From Bog-257 sp963846715 (GTDB taxonomy: Bacteria; Acidobacteriota; Terriglobia; Terriglobales; Acidobacteriaceae), in NCBI GenBank assembly GCA_963846715.1, contig CAWJXA010000002.1, positions 310,001 to 374,000 on the forward strand: DNA of 64,000 nucleotides, given 5' to 3'. Each line of letters begins with the position of its first letter. The stretch's first letter is position 1. The notes beneath the pieces are model-generated. The model was not told the DNA's origin, did no database searches, and saw only the letters and a program-made list of their open reading frames with translations. Made by a program: the position numbers and the translations under genes. Below are positions 57,286-64,000 of the stretch, one piece after another.

Positions 57286-57819
57286 ATGCCTTTCAAGCGC
57301 TTGCGCAAGACGTACGACGGGGAATCACTTTACGAATATGCCGTGGGGGCGCTCGGGCGACAAATGCGCACCGTGGCTGAGATCAAGCGCCTGATGCGCA
57401 ACAAGGTGAAGGAACAGGAGCATGGCGAGCTGCTGGTGGAGATGGTGGTGGCGCGGCTGAAAGAACAGAAATATCTCAATGACACTAGCTACGCGGAAAA
57501 CTATTCGCGCTTCCGCAAGGAGAACGAAAAGTTTGGGCGGCTGCGCGTCATCCAGGACCTGAAGACCAAGGGCGTACACGCCGACATCGTCGACACAGTG
57601 GTCGGTGCGGCCTATGGCGACGTCAATGAGGAAAAACTCGCACGCGAGTTCCTGCAGCGCAAGCGCATGACGAAGCCCGAGGGCCAGAAGCAGGCAGCGC
57701 GCGTGTTTCGGACGTTGATGCGCGCCGGATTCAGTAGCCGGGTCATCTTTGGCATCCTGAAGAAGTGGGACGTGGACGAGGAGATGCTGACTGCGCTGGA
57801 GGAGGAGGTCAGTGGCTAG
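57286..57819 (+). CDS. recX: Regulatory protein RecX
   Basis: A 177-residue all-helical RecX-family protein with three-helix repeats: YEYAVGALGRQMRTVAEIKRLM, VVARLKEQKYLNDTSYAENYSR, KFGRLRVIQDLKTKGVHADIV, and a C-terminal AGFSSRVIFGILKKWDVDEE. RecX modulates RecA filaments. The frame is open back to 57004, but the ATG at 57286 fits the family start and the promoter. recA is not in the window. A 5' fragment of the same gene lies 3.3 kb upstream across two GloVer genes. Confidence 0.9.
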   Translation: MPFKRLRKTYDGESLYEYAVGALGRQMRTVAEIKRLMRNKVKEQEHGELLVEMVVARLKEQKYLNDTSYAENYSRFRKENEKFGRLRVIQDLKTKGVHADIVDTVVGAAYGDVNEEKLAREFLQRKRMTKPEGQKQAARVFRTLMRAGFSSRVIFGILKKWDVDEEMLTALEEEVSG

Positions 57820-57854
57820 GGGATAGCGGGTGGTGGATAGAGGCTAGGTTTTAG

Positions 57855-58050
57855 AATGTCATCCTGAGCGGAGCGCCCGCAAGAACTTCCGACCCGCTTC
57901 TGTGCGGGGGGGCGCGGAGTCGAAGTGCCTGCCCCGAGCTTGCCGAGGGGATCTGCGGTTCGTCGGGGCACTGTAATGGCGCGAGCAAACCGCAGATCCT
58001 TCGACTCCGCACGAGCAAAGGAAGCTCGTGCTACGCTCAGGATGACCACG
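57855..58050. repeat. Nested inverted repeat bounded by GTCATCCTGAGC / GCTCAGGATGAC
   Basis: Outer arms GTCATCCTGAGCG (57858) and CGCTCAGGATGAC (ending about 58046); inner arms GCGGAGTCGAAG with CTTCGACTCCGC, and GATCTGCGGTT with AACCGCAGATC near the centre. The whole forms a long imperfect hairpin. This repeat type, with CTCAGGATGAC ends, is frequent in soil bacterial genomes. After it, 58060-58140 has several CTAGTTGCTA and GACAACTGG-like short repeats up to the next gene. Confidence 0.65.
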
Positions 58051-58147
58051 ATAACAGGGAGTTGCGTTGCTAGTTGCCAGTTGCTAGTTGCTACTTGCTA
58101 ACTGCTAGTTGGCTACTGACAACTGGCCACCGACAACTGACTGCATC

Positions 58148-58948
58148 ATGCCGAAGAAACTTGATCACACTGCCGCACTGGAACATCTTTCGCGGGTCGA
58201 CCGCCGTCTGGCAAAGATCATCGCCCGCCACGGCGAATGCCGCCTGCAACAGGAAACTACGCAGAGCATCTTCGAGGCGCTGCTGGAGTCGATCATCTAT
58301 CAGCAGCTCAACGGCAAGGTGGCGGCGACGATCACGGAGCGGGTGAAGGCGCTCTTCCCCGAAAACAGCAAGCGCCTGCGCACGCGTCGCGGTCTTGTAG
58401 CGGCCTTCCCGTCGCCAGAGCAGATTCTGGCGGCCCGAGAGGAACTGCTTCGCTCCGCAGGACTGTCGCAGGCCAAGATGCTGGCGATTCGCGATCTAGC
58501 GGCCAAGACGCTCGACGGAACGGTGCCAACGGTAAAGCAAGCCAGCCGCATGAGCGATGAGGAACTGATTGAGCGCATTGATACGGTTCGCGGCATCGGC
58601 CGATGGACGGTCGAGATGCTGCTGCTGTTCCGGCTTGGCCGTCCGGATGTGCTGGCGGTCGACGACTACGGTGTGCGCAAGGGCTTCGCCAAAATGCATA
58701 AACTGGCGGAACTGCCCAAGCCGAAAGAGTTGCTGGCTTATGGCGAGCGCTGGCGTCCGTATCGCAGCGTTGCCTGTTGGTACATGTGGCGCGCCGCCGA
58801 AATGAAAGATCTTCCGATGGCGGGGAAGCAGGCAAAAAAGGCAGCGACTGCGAAGACGCAGCCCCGGAAGTCTTTGGGCGGCACGAAGAAAACGAGCCAC
58901 GGTCGCAGCCCAAAGAGAGCTGCGTCACGCGCTTCAAAGACACGCTGA
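58148..58948 (+). CDS. AlkA-like DNA-3-methyladenine glycosylase II
   Basis: A 266-residue HhH-GPD base-excision repair enzyme. The helix-hairpin-helix is VRGIGRWTVEMLLLF and the catalytic aspartate is in VLAVDDYGVRKG, as in AlkA. IYQQLNGKVAATI is the conserved N-terminal helix. It removes alkylated bases from DNA. The last roughly 45 residues are Lys/Arg/Ser rich (KKAATAKTQPRKSLGG...), a disordered basic tail that could aid DNA binding. The ATG at 58148 fits the family start better than upstream codons. Confidence 0.88.
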   Translation: MPKKLDHTAALEHLSRVDRRLAKIIARHGECRLQQETTQSIFEALLESIIYQQLNGKVAATITERVKALFPENSKRLRTRRGLVAAFPSPEQILAAREELLRSAGLSQAKMLAIRDLAAKTLDGTVPTVKQASRMSDEELIERIDTVRGIGRWTVEMLLLFRLGRPDVLAVDDYGVRKGFAKMHKLAELPKPKELLAYGERWRPYRSVACWYMWRAAEMKDLPMAGKQAKKAATAKTQPRKSLGGTKKTSHGRSPKRAASRASKTR

Positions 58949-59107
58949 GAGCCGAATAGAAAATTCCCGCTCGAGATGATGTGGCGCTTGCCGGCGAAAG
59001 CCAGTCATCCTATCCACGAATGTTTCCAACTATCTTGGCCCCGTACCCGATTGACGCGCTGCCGTGCCGCCGTTAGACTGCATCCAATCGAACAACAGGC
59101 ACTCGAA

Positions 59108-59305
59108 ATGGCAGGGGACAAACCGTCTTCGCGTCGTCGTGACTTCGAGCACGTCGCCAACCTGAGAAGGCCGCACGTGATTGAATCCTATTGTCCGAAC
59201 TGCGGTCTGTTCGTGGCGGCAAGCCCTAACCCCAAACTGCTGATATCGGCTGAACTCTTCCACACCTGTCCGGAGTCGCTGAAGTTTTTTGAGCCGCGCA
59301 AGTAG
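59108..59305 (+). CDS. Small protein with a CxxC motif, unknown function
   Basis: A 65-residue protein from the ATG at 59108: MAGDKPSSRRRDFEHVANLR, then YCPNCGLFVAASPNPKLL and FHTCPESLKFFEP. The CPNC plus later Cys and His could bind zinc. No family is recognised. The frame is open from 58976, but the earlier part looks non-coding. Weak ribosome site. It converges with the binding-protein gene. Confidence 0.5.
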   Translation: MAGDKPSSRRRDFEHVANLRRPHVIESYCPNCGLFVAASPNPKLLISAELFHTCPESLKFFEPRK

Positions 59306-59334
59306 CGGCGCGCGCATTCGTCAGAATCCTTGCC

Positions 59335-59809
59335 TTATTTTTTCTGCAATGCGTCCACAAATATCTGCGCCGCTTCTTTGCGGTCGCCAGAGTCGGTCGA
59401 ACGAAACCATCGCCGGAACCTCGGCCGGACAGGCTTTGACGGCAGAGCAGATGTTCACCGAGTGCGCCATATCGGCTTTCACGCCGGAGTTCAGGTCGGC
59501 GTCGGCGGGCGCGTCCAGGATGATGACGTCGGCGTTAATGTCTTTGCCAAGATGGTTCTGCAGCAGATCGGGATAGTCGCGTATCTCGACGGTCCGCACT
59601 ACGATGGGCTTACCGGAAGATGTGCGCGGATTGGTGATTTGGAATTCCACAATCCTGCGGTCCATCTCGCTGGCGTAGGGGGAGCCGAGGTTGCGGAATA
59701 CCTGAATCATTTCAGGGCTGGGCTTCGTCTGCTTGGGCTTGCATGCCAGTAAACCCGTGAACGCGATTACTGCCAGGATTGCAGGGAAAAAAGGTAGTCG
59801 CCATGACAT
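59335..59809 (-). CDS. Putative lipoprotein, substrate-binding (PBP-like), frameshifted near C-terminus
   Basis: About 157 residues. Leader MSWRLPFFPAILAVIAFTGLLAC is a lipoprotein signal (lipobox GLLAC). The mature part (IQVFRNLGSPYASEMDRRIVEF; DYPDLLQNHLGKDINADVIILD; VNICSAVKACPAEVPAMVS) resembles a short solute-binding domain of the ModA/SBP_bac_11 type. The uninterrupted frame ends at 59321 in odd sequence. Removing one base in TTCGTTC (about 59400) gives STDSGDRKEAAQIFVDALQKK, a normal SBP tail ending at 59335. No transporter genes adjoin. The family assignment is tentative. Confidence 0.6.
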
Positions 59810-60024
59810 TTTCACATGATACCGCAGCGGGCACTTCCGAATGCATCCAGCCGGAGGAGCTGCGACGCACGCACGTCCAATCCCATTCAACACTCGATGA
59901 AAGCCTCCCACGTCTCGCCCTGTTGCGGCTGCGTGAATTTGCAGAATTTATGGCTTGAATCGGCCACCCTTTCAGACCACAATAGCTTCCAAGCCAGTAA
60001 GTAAAGTAAGACTTGGGATCCGGC

Positions 60025-61050
60025 ATGAATGCAGGTGGGGTGGTCTGTGTCGTTTGGATTGGGCTCTGCTGCTCGGCGGTATACGCACAGCATCTGCCAA
60101 AGCCGGCAGCACGCGCATCCGATGGCGATTTACGGCCGCCTGTGACTTCCCCCTTAGCACCGAACGCGCTTGCTATCGCTTCCCATGCCAGCGTCCCGCG
60201 GCGAACGGCCGACACCGCACACTTCCTGCTTCTGGCCGGGCTTCCGGCCACCAATAGTTTCGAAGGCGGCATTCCGGGGCCATCGCCGGAGATTGCATGC
60301 ACTCAATTGGCAGGCCTCAAAGTCACACCGAAACTGGACAGCAACGCCTTCGATCGCCTCAACTTCAGCGGGGCGGCCATTCGGGCCACGTTCGCGCATG
60401 AGAATCTGGTGAAAATGGGGCGCAACTTCGTACCCGGACAACCGCTACCGGATGCGCCCCCCTACGTTCCGCTCAGCGCGCGGCAAAAGTTCGATCGCTT
60501 CTTGCACTACAGCCACTCCGGAAGCATGGTCTTCGATGTGTTCTCCGATTCCATTTATTCGCAGGCCACGGGAGCCTATCCGAGATTCGGCGGCGGCATG
60601 GAAGGCTACGGCAAGCGACTGGGGGCATCGTTGGCAGGAGCCGAGGCGGGAGCGTTTTTCGGGACATTCCTGTTTCCGGCGCTGCTGCACCAGGATCCAC
60701 GCTACTTCCCTTCGCACCAGGAGGCGATCTCCGACCGCATGGCGTACGCGGCCAGCCGGGTCATTATCGGGCGTAGCGATGACGGCCGCAACGTATTCAA
60801 CACATCGCTTATCCTCAGCCAGTTCGTGCAGGCAGCCGTTTCCAATGCCTACATTCCGTACCGCAACGAGACGGTATCGGGCACACTGGAGAACGCTCTC
60901 ACTAATCTGAGCGGAGTGGCGGAGTGGAATATCCTGACCGAATTCTGGCCCGACATCAAACAGTTCTTCGGGCAGCAGCAGCATAAGCTGCTGCATCGTC
61001 CGCCGCAGAACCGAAACGCCGACGGCTTCAATCAGATCGCCGAAAAATGA
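60025..61050 (+). CDS. Acidobacterial exported/outer-membrane protein of unknown function
   Basis: A 341-residue protein with a signal peptide (VVCVVWIGLCCSAVYAQ). Conserved-looking parts include LSARQKFDRFLHYSHS, GYGKRLGASLAGAEAGAFFGTFLFPALLHQDPRYF and SVAEWNIL-like C-terminal sequence. I recognise the segment EGYGKRxGASLAD...FFGTFLFPSLLHQDPRYF as a family frequent in acidobacterial genomes, annotated as hypothetical. Location is probably the outer membrane or periplasm. The ATG at 60025 gives a better leader than the first codon at 60013. Confidence 0.7.
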   Translation: MNAGGVVCVVWIGLCCSAVYAQHLPKPAARASDGDLRPPVTSPLAPNALAIASHASVPRRTADTAHFLLLAGLPATNSFEGGIPGPSPEIACTQLAGLKVTPKLDSNAFDRLNFSGAAIRATFAHENLVKMGRNFVPGQPLPDAPPYVPLSARQKFDRFLHYSHSGSMVFDVFSDSIYSQATGAYPRFGGGMEGYGKRLGASLAGAEAGAFFGTFLFPALLHQDPRYFPSHQEAISDRMAYAASRVIIGRSDDGRNVFNTSLILSQFVQAAVSNAYIPYRNETVSGTLENALTNLSGVAEWNILTEFWPDIKQFFGQQQHKLLHRPPQNRNADGFNQIAEK

Positions 61051-61142
61051 CACCGCATAAAACTGATCGCGGTCTGCATCGCGGCCCTTGAGCACTTCCC
61101 GGACTGGTGCATCCGCTCATACGGGTAGTGCGGCGCTTCACC

Positions 61143-61369
61143 TGGATTATTCATCTGTTCTCCCGGCAGAAGGCAGCAAGCTTTGAAGGGGCACGGCTTC
61201 AGCCGTGCCGCAAGCTGCTCTCGTCATGGCGGCTTTAGCCACTGCGGGACTTCGGTGCTGACACGAACTGCGAATTCCCTCAGGGGCTAAAGCCCAACGC
61301 TCCACGCTCACGTGACGGCACGGCTGAAGCCGTGCCCTTTCAAAGCGTGAGTTCCTCGTGAATAATCCA
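61143..61369. repeat. MITE-like element with TGGATTATTCA ends (family C)
   Basis: Outer inverted repeat TGGATTATTCA (61143) and TGAATAATCCA (about 61359-61369). Inside, a 30-bp inverted repeat at 61180-61209 and 61317-61346 (29/30 match); each arm is itself palindromic (GGCACGGCTTCAGCCGTGCC). Centre: GGCTTTAGCC and GGGCTAAAGCCC. No coding sequence. Together with flanks it fills much of the 617-bp gap before the oxidase gene; the rest (61370-61667) shows nothing else. Confidence 0.7.
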
Positions 61370-61667
61370 ATTTCAGCACCGCGTTCCGCCTCGGTCAAAC
61401 ACCCTGCTTAAGCCGCTGAGGTCGAAGACTTGGCGGCTTAAGCGCTTTTCCTTGCTGCGCTATACGCGGGCCTAAATAAAGCGCCGTACTACCGGAACAG
61501 ATCGGATACATCTATTGAGGAATCGCTATAAGGGTGCGCGCAAGTCAGTACCCTGGTGCAGCCCCCGACCGCTCACCGGCGAAGTCAACAGAAATAACGC
61601 ATACCTTCCAGCCAAAAATCTCATAGAATGGCTGCCATCCGCTCTAAGTGTCCTGAGGAAAACCTAC

Positions 61668-63146
61668 ATGAGTCAAGAACTCTCACGCCGGCAGTTCTTG
61701 AGCACTTCGTTTGGTGCTTTAGCTGGAAGCGTTCTACTTTCTGATCGTAGCTTTGCGGGCGTGGCGCCCTTCCTTCAGCAGGCCGCGCCTCCACCTGAGT
61801 TGCCGATCACCACCATCCGTGCCATGAAGCGGACCCTGGACCTCAACGGCAAAGCCGCCGACGTGATGGGCCTGTTACAACCGAACGGAACGCAGGGTAT
61901 GAGTTCCGCTGTCAACGCTCCCTTCCAGGTAACGCTGGAGAACCAACTGTCCGTGCCGACGGCGATCCACTGGCATGGCCTGCATCCGCCGAACAATGAA
62001 GATGGAGTTCCCGGGGTCACGCAGCTCCCCATACGTCCCGGCGCCAGCGTCCTCTACAACTTCCCCGTTCTACCTCCAGGTACGCATTGGATGCATTCTC
62101 ATCAGGGATTGCAGGAAGCTTTATTGCTGGCGGCTCCCTTAATCGTGCACGACCCGGCCGATCGAGGTCGCGACGTGCAGGAAGTCGTCATGATGCTGTC
62201 TGACTACAGCTTTACCCCGCCGGAGGAAATCTACGCCAAACTACGCCAGGGACCGACAGGTGTGTCTGTCGTCGGCCAACGTCAGCCTCCTCAAAGCATG
62301 ACTAACATGAAGACGAAACCAGACGCCAACGATGTGAACTATGATGCGTATCTGGCAAACGATCGCACGCTCATTGATCCGGAGGTGGTGCAGGTCGATA
62401 AGGGCGGCCGGGTACGTCTGCGGATTATCAACGGCAGCAGCGGCACGAACTTCTTCATCGACCTGGGATCGTTGAGAGGCGAAGTAATCGCGACCGACGG
62501 CATGCCGGTTAAGCCCTTTAAGGGAAGTCGATTTCCGCTCGCCATCGCGCAACGTATCGATGTGATGGTACAACTGCCAGCCGATGGAGGTGCCTTCCCT
62601 ATCCTGGCGCTGCGCGAACTCGCCACCGAGCAAACCGGCATCGTGCTGGCTACTCCGGGCGCAACCATCTCGCGGATTCCGGCCACCGGCTCTTCTACTA
62701 CAGGCCTACTCACCCTGGATATGGAAAGAAAGCTGACCGCGGCAAATCCACTAAGCTCCAGGGCCGCCGATCAGACCAGTATCCTCCGCCTGCAAGGCAA
62801 CATGAGCCGCTACGAATGGCTCATCAACGATGTCGCGTTCAACGTGGCTGATCCAGCCAGCGAGAAGGCGCAAGTGCACGTGAAGTCTGGACAGCGAGTG
62901 GCGTTGAAGTTTGTCAATGAAACGCCCATGTCGCACCCCATGCATCTTCACGGACACTCCTTCGAGGTGGTCGCCATCAACGATAGCCGCTTTACCGGGC
63001 CGCTTAGAGACACCGTGTTGGTTCCGGGTATGACTAGCGTCACCGTGGAATTCGACGCCAACAATCCCGGACTATGGTATGTCCACTGTCATATCCTGTG
63101 GCACCTGGATGCGGGCATGGCAACTCTGGTGCAGTATGAGGCTTAG
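61668..63146 (+). CDS. Tat-exported multicopper oxidase (CopA/laccase-like)
   Basis: A 492-residue multicopper oxidase. A twin-arginine leader (LSRRQFLSTSFGALAGSVLL) directs folded, copper-loaded export. Copper ligands: HWHG in AIHWHGLHPP, HSH in THWMHSHQG, HPMHLHGHSF, and WYVHCHILWHLDAGM with the HCH and type 1 residues. All four cluster regions are intact. Such enzymes oxidise Cu(I), Fe(II) or phenolics with O2 reduction; copper resistance is a common role. No copper transporter adjoins. The ATG at 61668 (MSQELSRRQ) is chosen over the open frame from 61515. Confidence 0.9.
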   Translation: MSQELSRRQFLSTSFGALAGSVLLSDRSFAGVAPFLQQAAPPPELPITTIRAMKRTLDLNGKAADVMGLLQPNGTQGMSSAVNAPFQVTLENQLSVPTAIHWHGLHPPNNEDGVPGVTQLPIRPGASVLYNFPVLPPGTHWMHSHQGLQEALLLAAPLIVHDPADRGRDVQEVVMMLSDYSFTPPEEIYAKLRQGPTGVSVVGQRQPPQSMTNMKTKPDANDVNYDAYLANDRTLIDPEVVQVDKGGRVRLRIINGSSGTNFFIDLGSLRGEVIATDGMPVKPFKGSRFPLAIAQRIDVMVQLPADGGAFPILALRELATEQTGIVLATPGATISRIPATGSSTTGLLTLDMERKLTAANPLSSRAADQTSILRLQGNMSRYEWLINDVAFNVADPASEKAQVHVKSGQRVALKFVNETPMSHPMHLHGHSFEVVAINDSRFTGPLRDTVLVPGMTSVTVEFDANNPGLWYVHCHILWHLDAGMATLVQYEA

Positions 63147-63204
63147 GCTACGAGTCTGCGATCTTCCATATTCGTAGTGCCCAGGCTTTGGCCGGATCCA
63201 GGAG

Positions 63205-63233
63205 GCGTCGGTGTCCGTTGCAGACACCGACGC
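63205..63233. terminator. Bidirectional hairpin terminator between convergent genes
   Basis: GCGTCGGTGTC, a 7-nt loop and GACACCGACGC form a perfect 11-bp stem between the oxidase stop (63146) and the stop of the leftward gene (63245). No long T-run, but position and stem suggest a shared terminator. Confidence 0.6.
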
Positions 63234-63244
63234 ATTGTCTCGTC

Positions 63245-64000
63245 CTACTGGGTTGGCGTGAACTCCCAGACCGTGCCGTAGTTGTGGCGTCCGCAGTTGC
63301 CGGTACTGCCGTAGAGATTGCCGTTCGCATCCATTGCCAAGGCGCCTCCGGCAATAAAGATCGTATCGTCCCAATAGATAGGCGTACTGTACTGCCAACC
63401 GTCGCCCGCCCGCTCCAGCTTGAAAATGTAGCCGTGGGAGGGGATATGGTCACCACCGCACCCTTGGCTACCGCTGCCAGTCCCGTATAGATTCCCGGCG
63501 GCATCGAGCGTCAAAGTGTCGAAATAGTCATTTGCAGGTTGCTGTTCGTCACCATGCCGAAGCTCGGTATATACCCAGTTGCCTTCCGAGGGTGTCAGCA
63601 TGAAAACGACTCCAAGCCACTGTCCTCCTGCCACGTAATAGTACTCGGACTCGCCAAACAGATTACCTGCGCGATCTTGAATTAAAGAATGAGGGTCGCT
63701 CACCCCCCAGGGTGTGTCCGGCAGATCGTAGATGACTGACTCGGTCCAGCCCCCTCCCGATCGGCGGAGGCGGAAGACTACGCCGCTGTCGTGGGCGCCG
63801 CCCGTTGCCCCCAGCCCATACAGATCGCCATCATTACCGACGAGGAGCGTTGTCGGCTCACCTCCATCGCTTCCTCCGGTGAAGTTGTAGAGGATGGTTT
63901 GAATCCAGGTGGTCCCGGCGGGCGCCAGTTCGAAGACGGCTCCGTTTTGCTGTGCACCGCCCGATTCCGAGACGCCGTACAAATTGCCGGCCCGGTCCGT
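63245..64000 (-). CDS. GloVer-type extracellular tandem-repeat protein, 5' end outside window
   Basis: About 251 C-terminal residues; the frame is still open at the right edge (TDRAGNLYGVSESGG). Repeats resemble the other GloVer genes but are more diverged: GNDGDLYGLGATGG, DRAGNLFGESEYY, DAAGNLYGTGSGS and DANGNLYGSTGNCG, each followed by GVVFRL/GVVFML/GYIFKL/GTVWEF. It ends GTVWEFTPTQ. Function unknown, presumably exported like its relatives. Confidence 0.8.
   Translation of the reverse strand, partial: TDRAGNLYGVSESGGAQQNGAVFELAPAGTTWIQTILYNFTGGSDGGEPTTLLVGNDGDLYGLGATGGAHDSGVVFRLRRSGGGWTESVIYDLPDTPWGVSDPHSLIQDRAGNLFGESEYYYVAGGQWLGVVFMLTPSEGNWVYTELRHGDEQQPANDYFDTLTLDAAGNLYGTGSGSQGCGGDHIPSHGYIFKLERAGDGWQYSTPIYWDDTIFIAGGALAMDANGNLYGSTGNCGRHNYGTVWEFTPTQ

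Overview
The window looks like a chromosomal segment of an Acidobacteriota member (Terriglobia / 'Koribacter'-like). This rests on gene families I recognise by eye: a TonB-dependent receptor with an N-terminal carboxypeptidase-regulatory domain, giant sortilin/BNR-repeat proteins, extracellular tandem-repeat proteins of the GloVer type, a fused LptF-LptG permease, and intergenic palindromic repeats typical of these high-GC genomes. No rRNA, tRNA or CRISPR array was seen.

Layout. 1-9.4 kb: 3' part of a repeat protein, an SPL-like radical SAM enzyme, a MocR/LysN-type aminotransferase, an RsbRD-N-like protein, a YbaY+META protein, then a DUF5666 protein and a TonB-dependent receptor. 9.6-17.4 kb: DUF4097-like protein, bacterioferritin and a divergent pair of sortilin-like paralogues. 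17.4-30 kb: small stress proteins, soluble transhydrogenase, an RND pump with its adaptor, HdeD-like protein, Kir-type K+ channel, MocA-like nucleotidyltransferase with a HAD phosphatase, and a GH57 enzyme. 30-35 kb: LptFG fusion and an MsbA-like ABC exporter (envelope lipid export). 35-43 kb: IscU-like scaffold, BtuF-like binding protein, GAF (fRMsr-like) and MutT-like repair proteins, an Nramp-related transporter beside a soluble PRC/MgtE-N/CBS protein, HAD phosphatase, ferritin-like protein with a long polar tail, and a DapA-family aldolase. 43-44.5 kb: small accessory region of unknown ORFs with a perfect 38-bp palindrome. 44.5-50.7 kb: carA and carB separated by a restriction-modification module. 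51-58 kb: signal peptidase I, Ser/Thr kinase, and two tandem GloVer genes lying between a 5' fragment of recX and intact recX. 58-64 kb: AlkA-like glycosylase, small proteins, a Tat-exported multicopper oxidase and another GloVer-type gene cut by the right edge.

Three features cut across the window. (1) Several conserved genes (sth, RND permease, ABC exporter, carB, sortilin paralogue, a binding protein and the TonB receptor leader) each carry one single-base frameshift; removing or adding one base restores family-length proteins, so sequencing or assembly error is the leading explanation. (2) At least four genes have a -10-like hexamer 6-7 nt before the ATG and no Shine-Dalgarno, which predicts leaderless mRNAs. 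(3) Intergenic regions hold at least three MITE-like repeat families with terminal inverted repeats, plus two other dispersed repeat types.

Most notable candidates: a PaeR7I/XhoI-type restriction module inserted inside carAB, with the methyltransferase start overlapping the carA stop; a likely two-part Mg2+ system (Nramp-related pore plus detached MgtE sensor domain); the 38-bp palindrome flanked by perfect 8-bp direct repeats; and the GloVer gene pair bracketed by recX 5' sequence.
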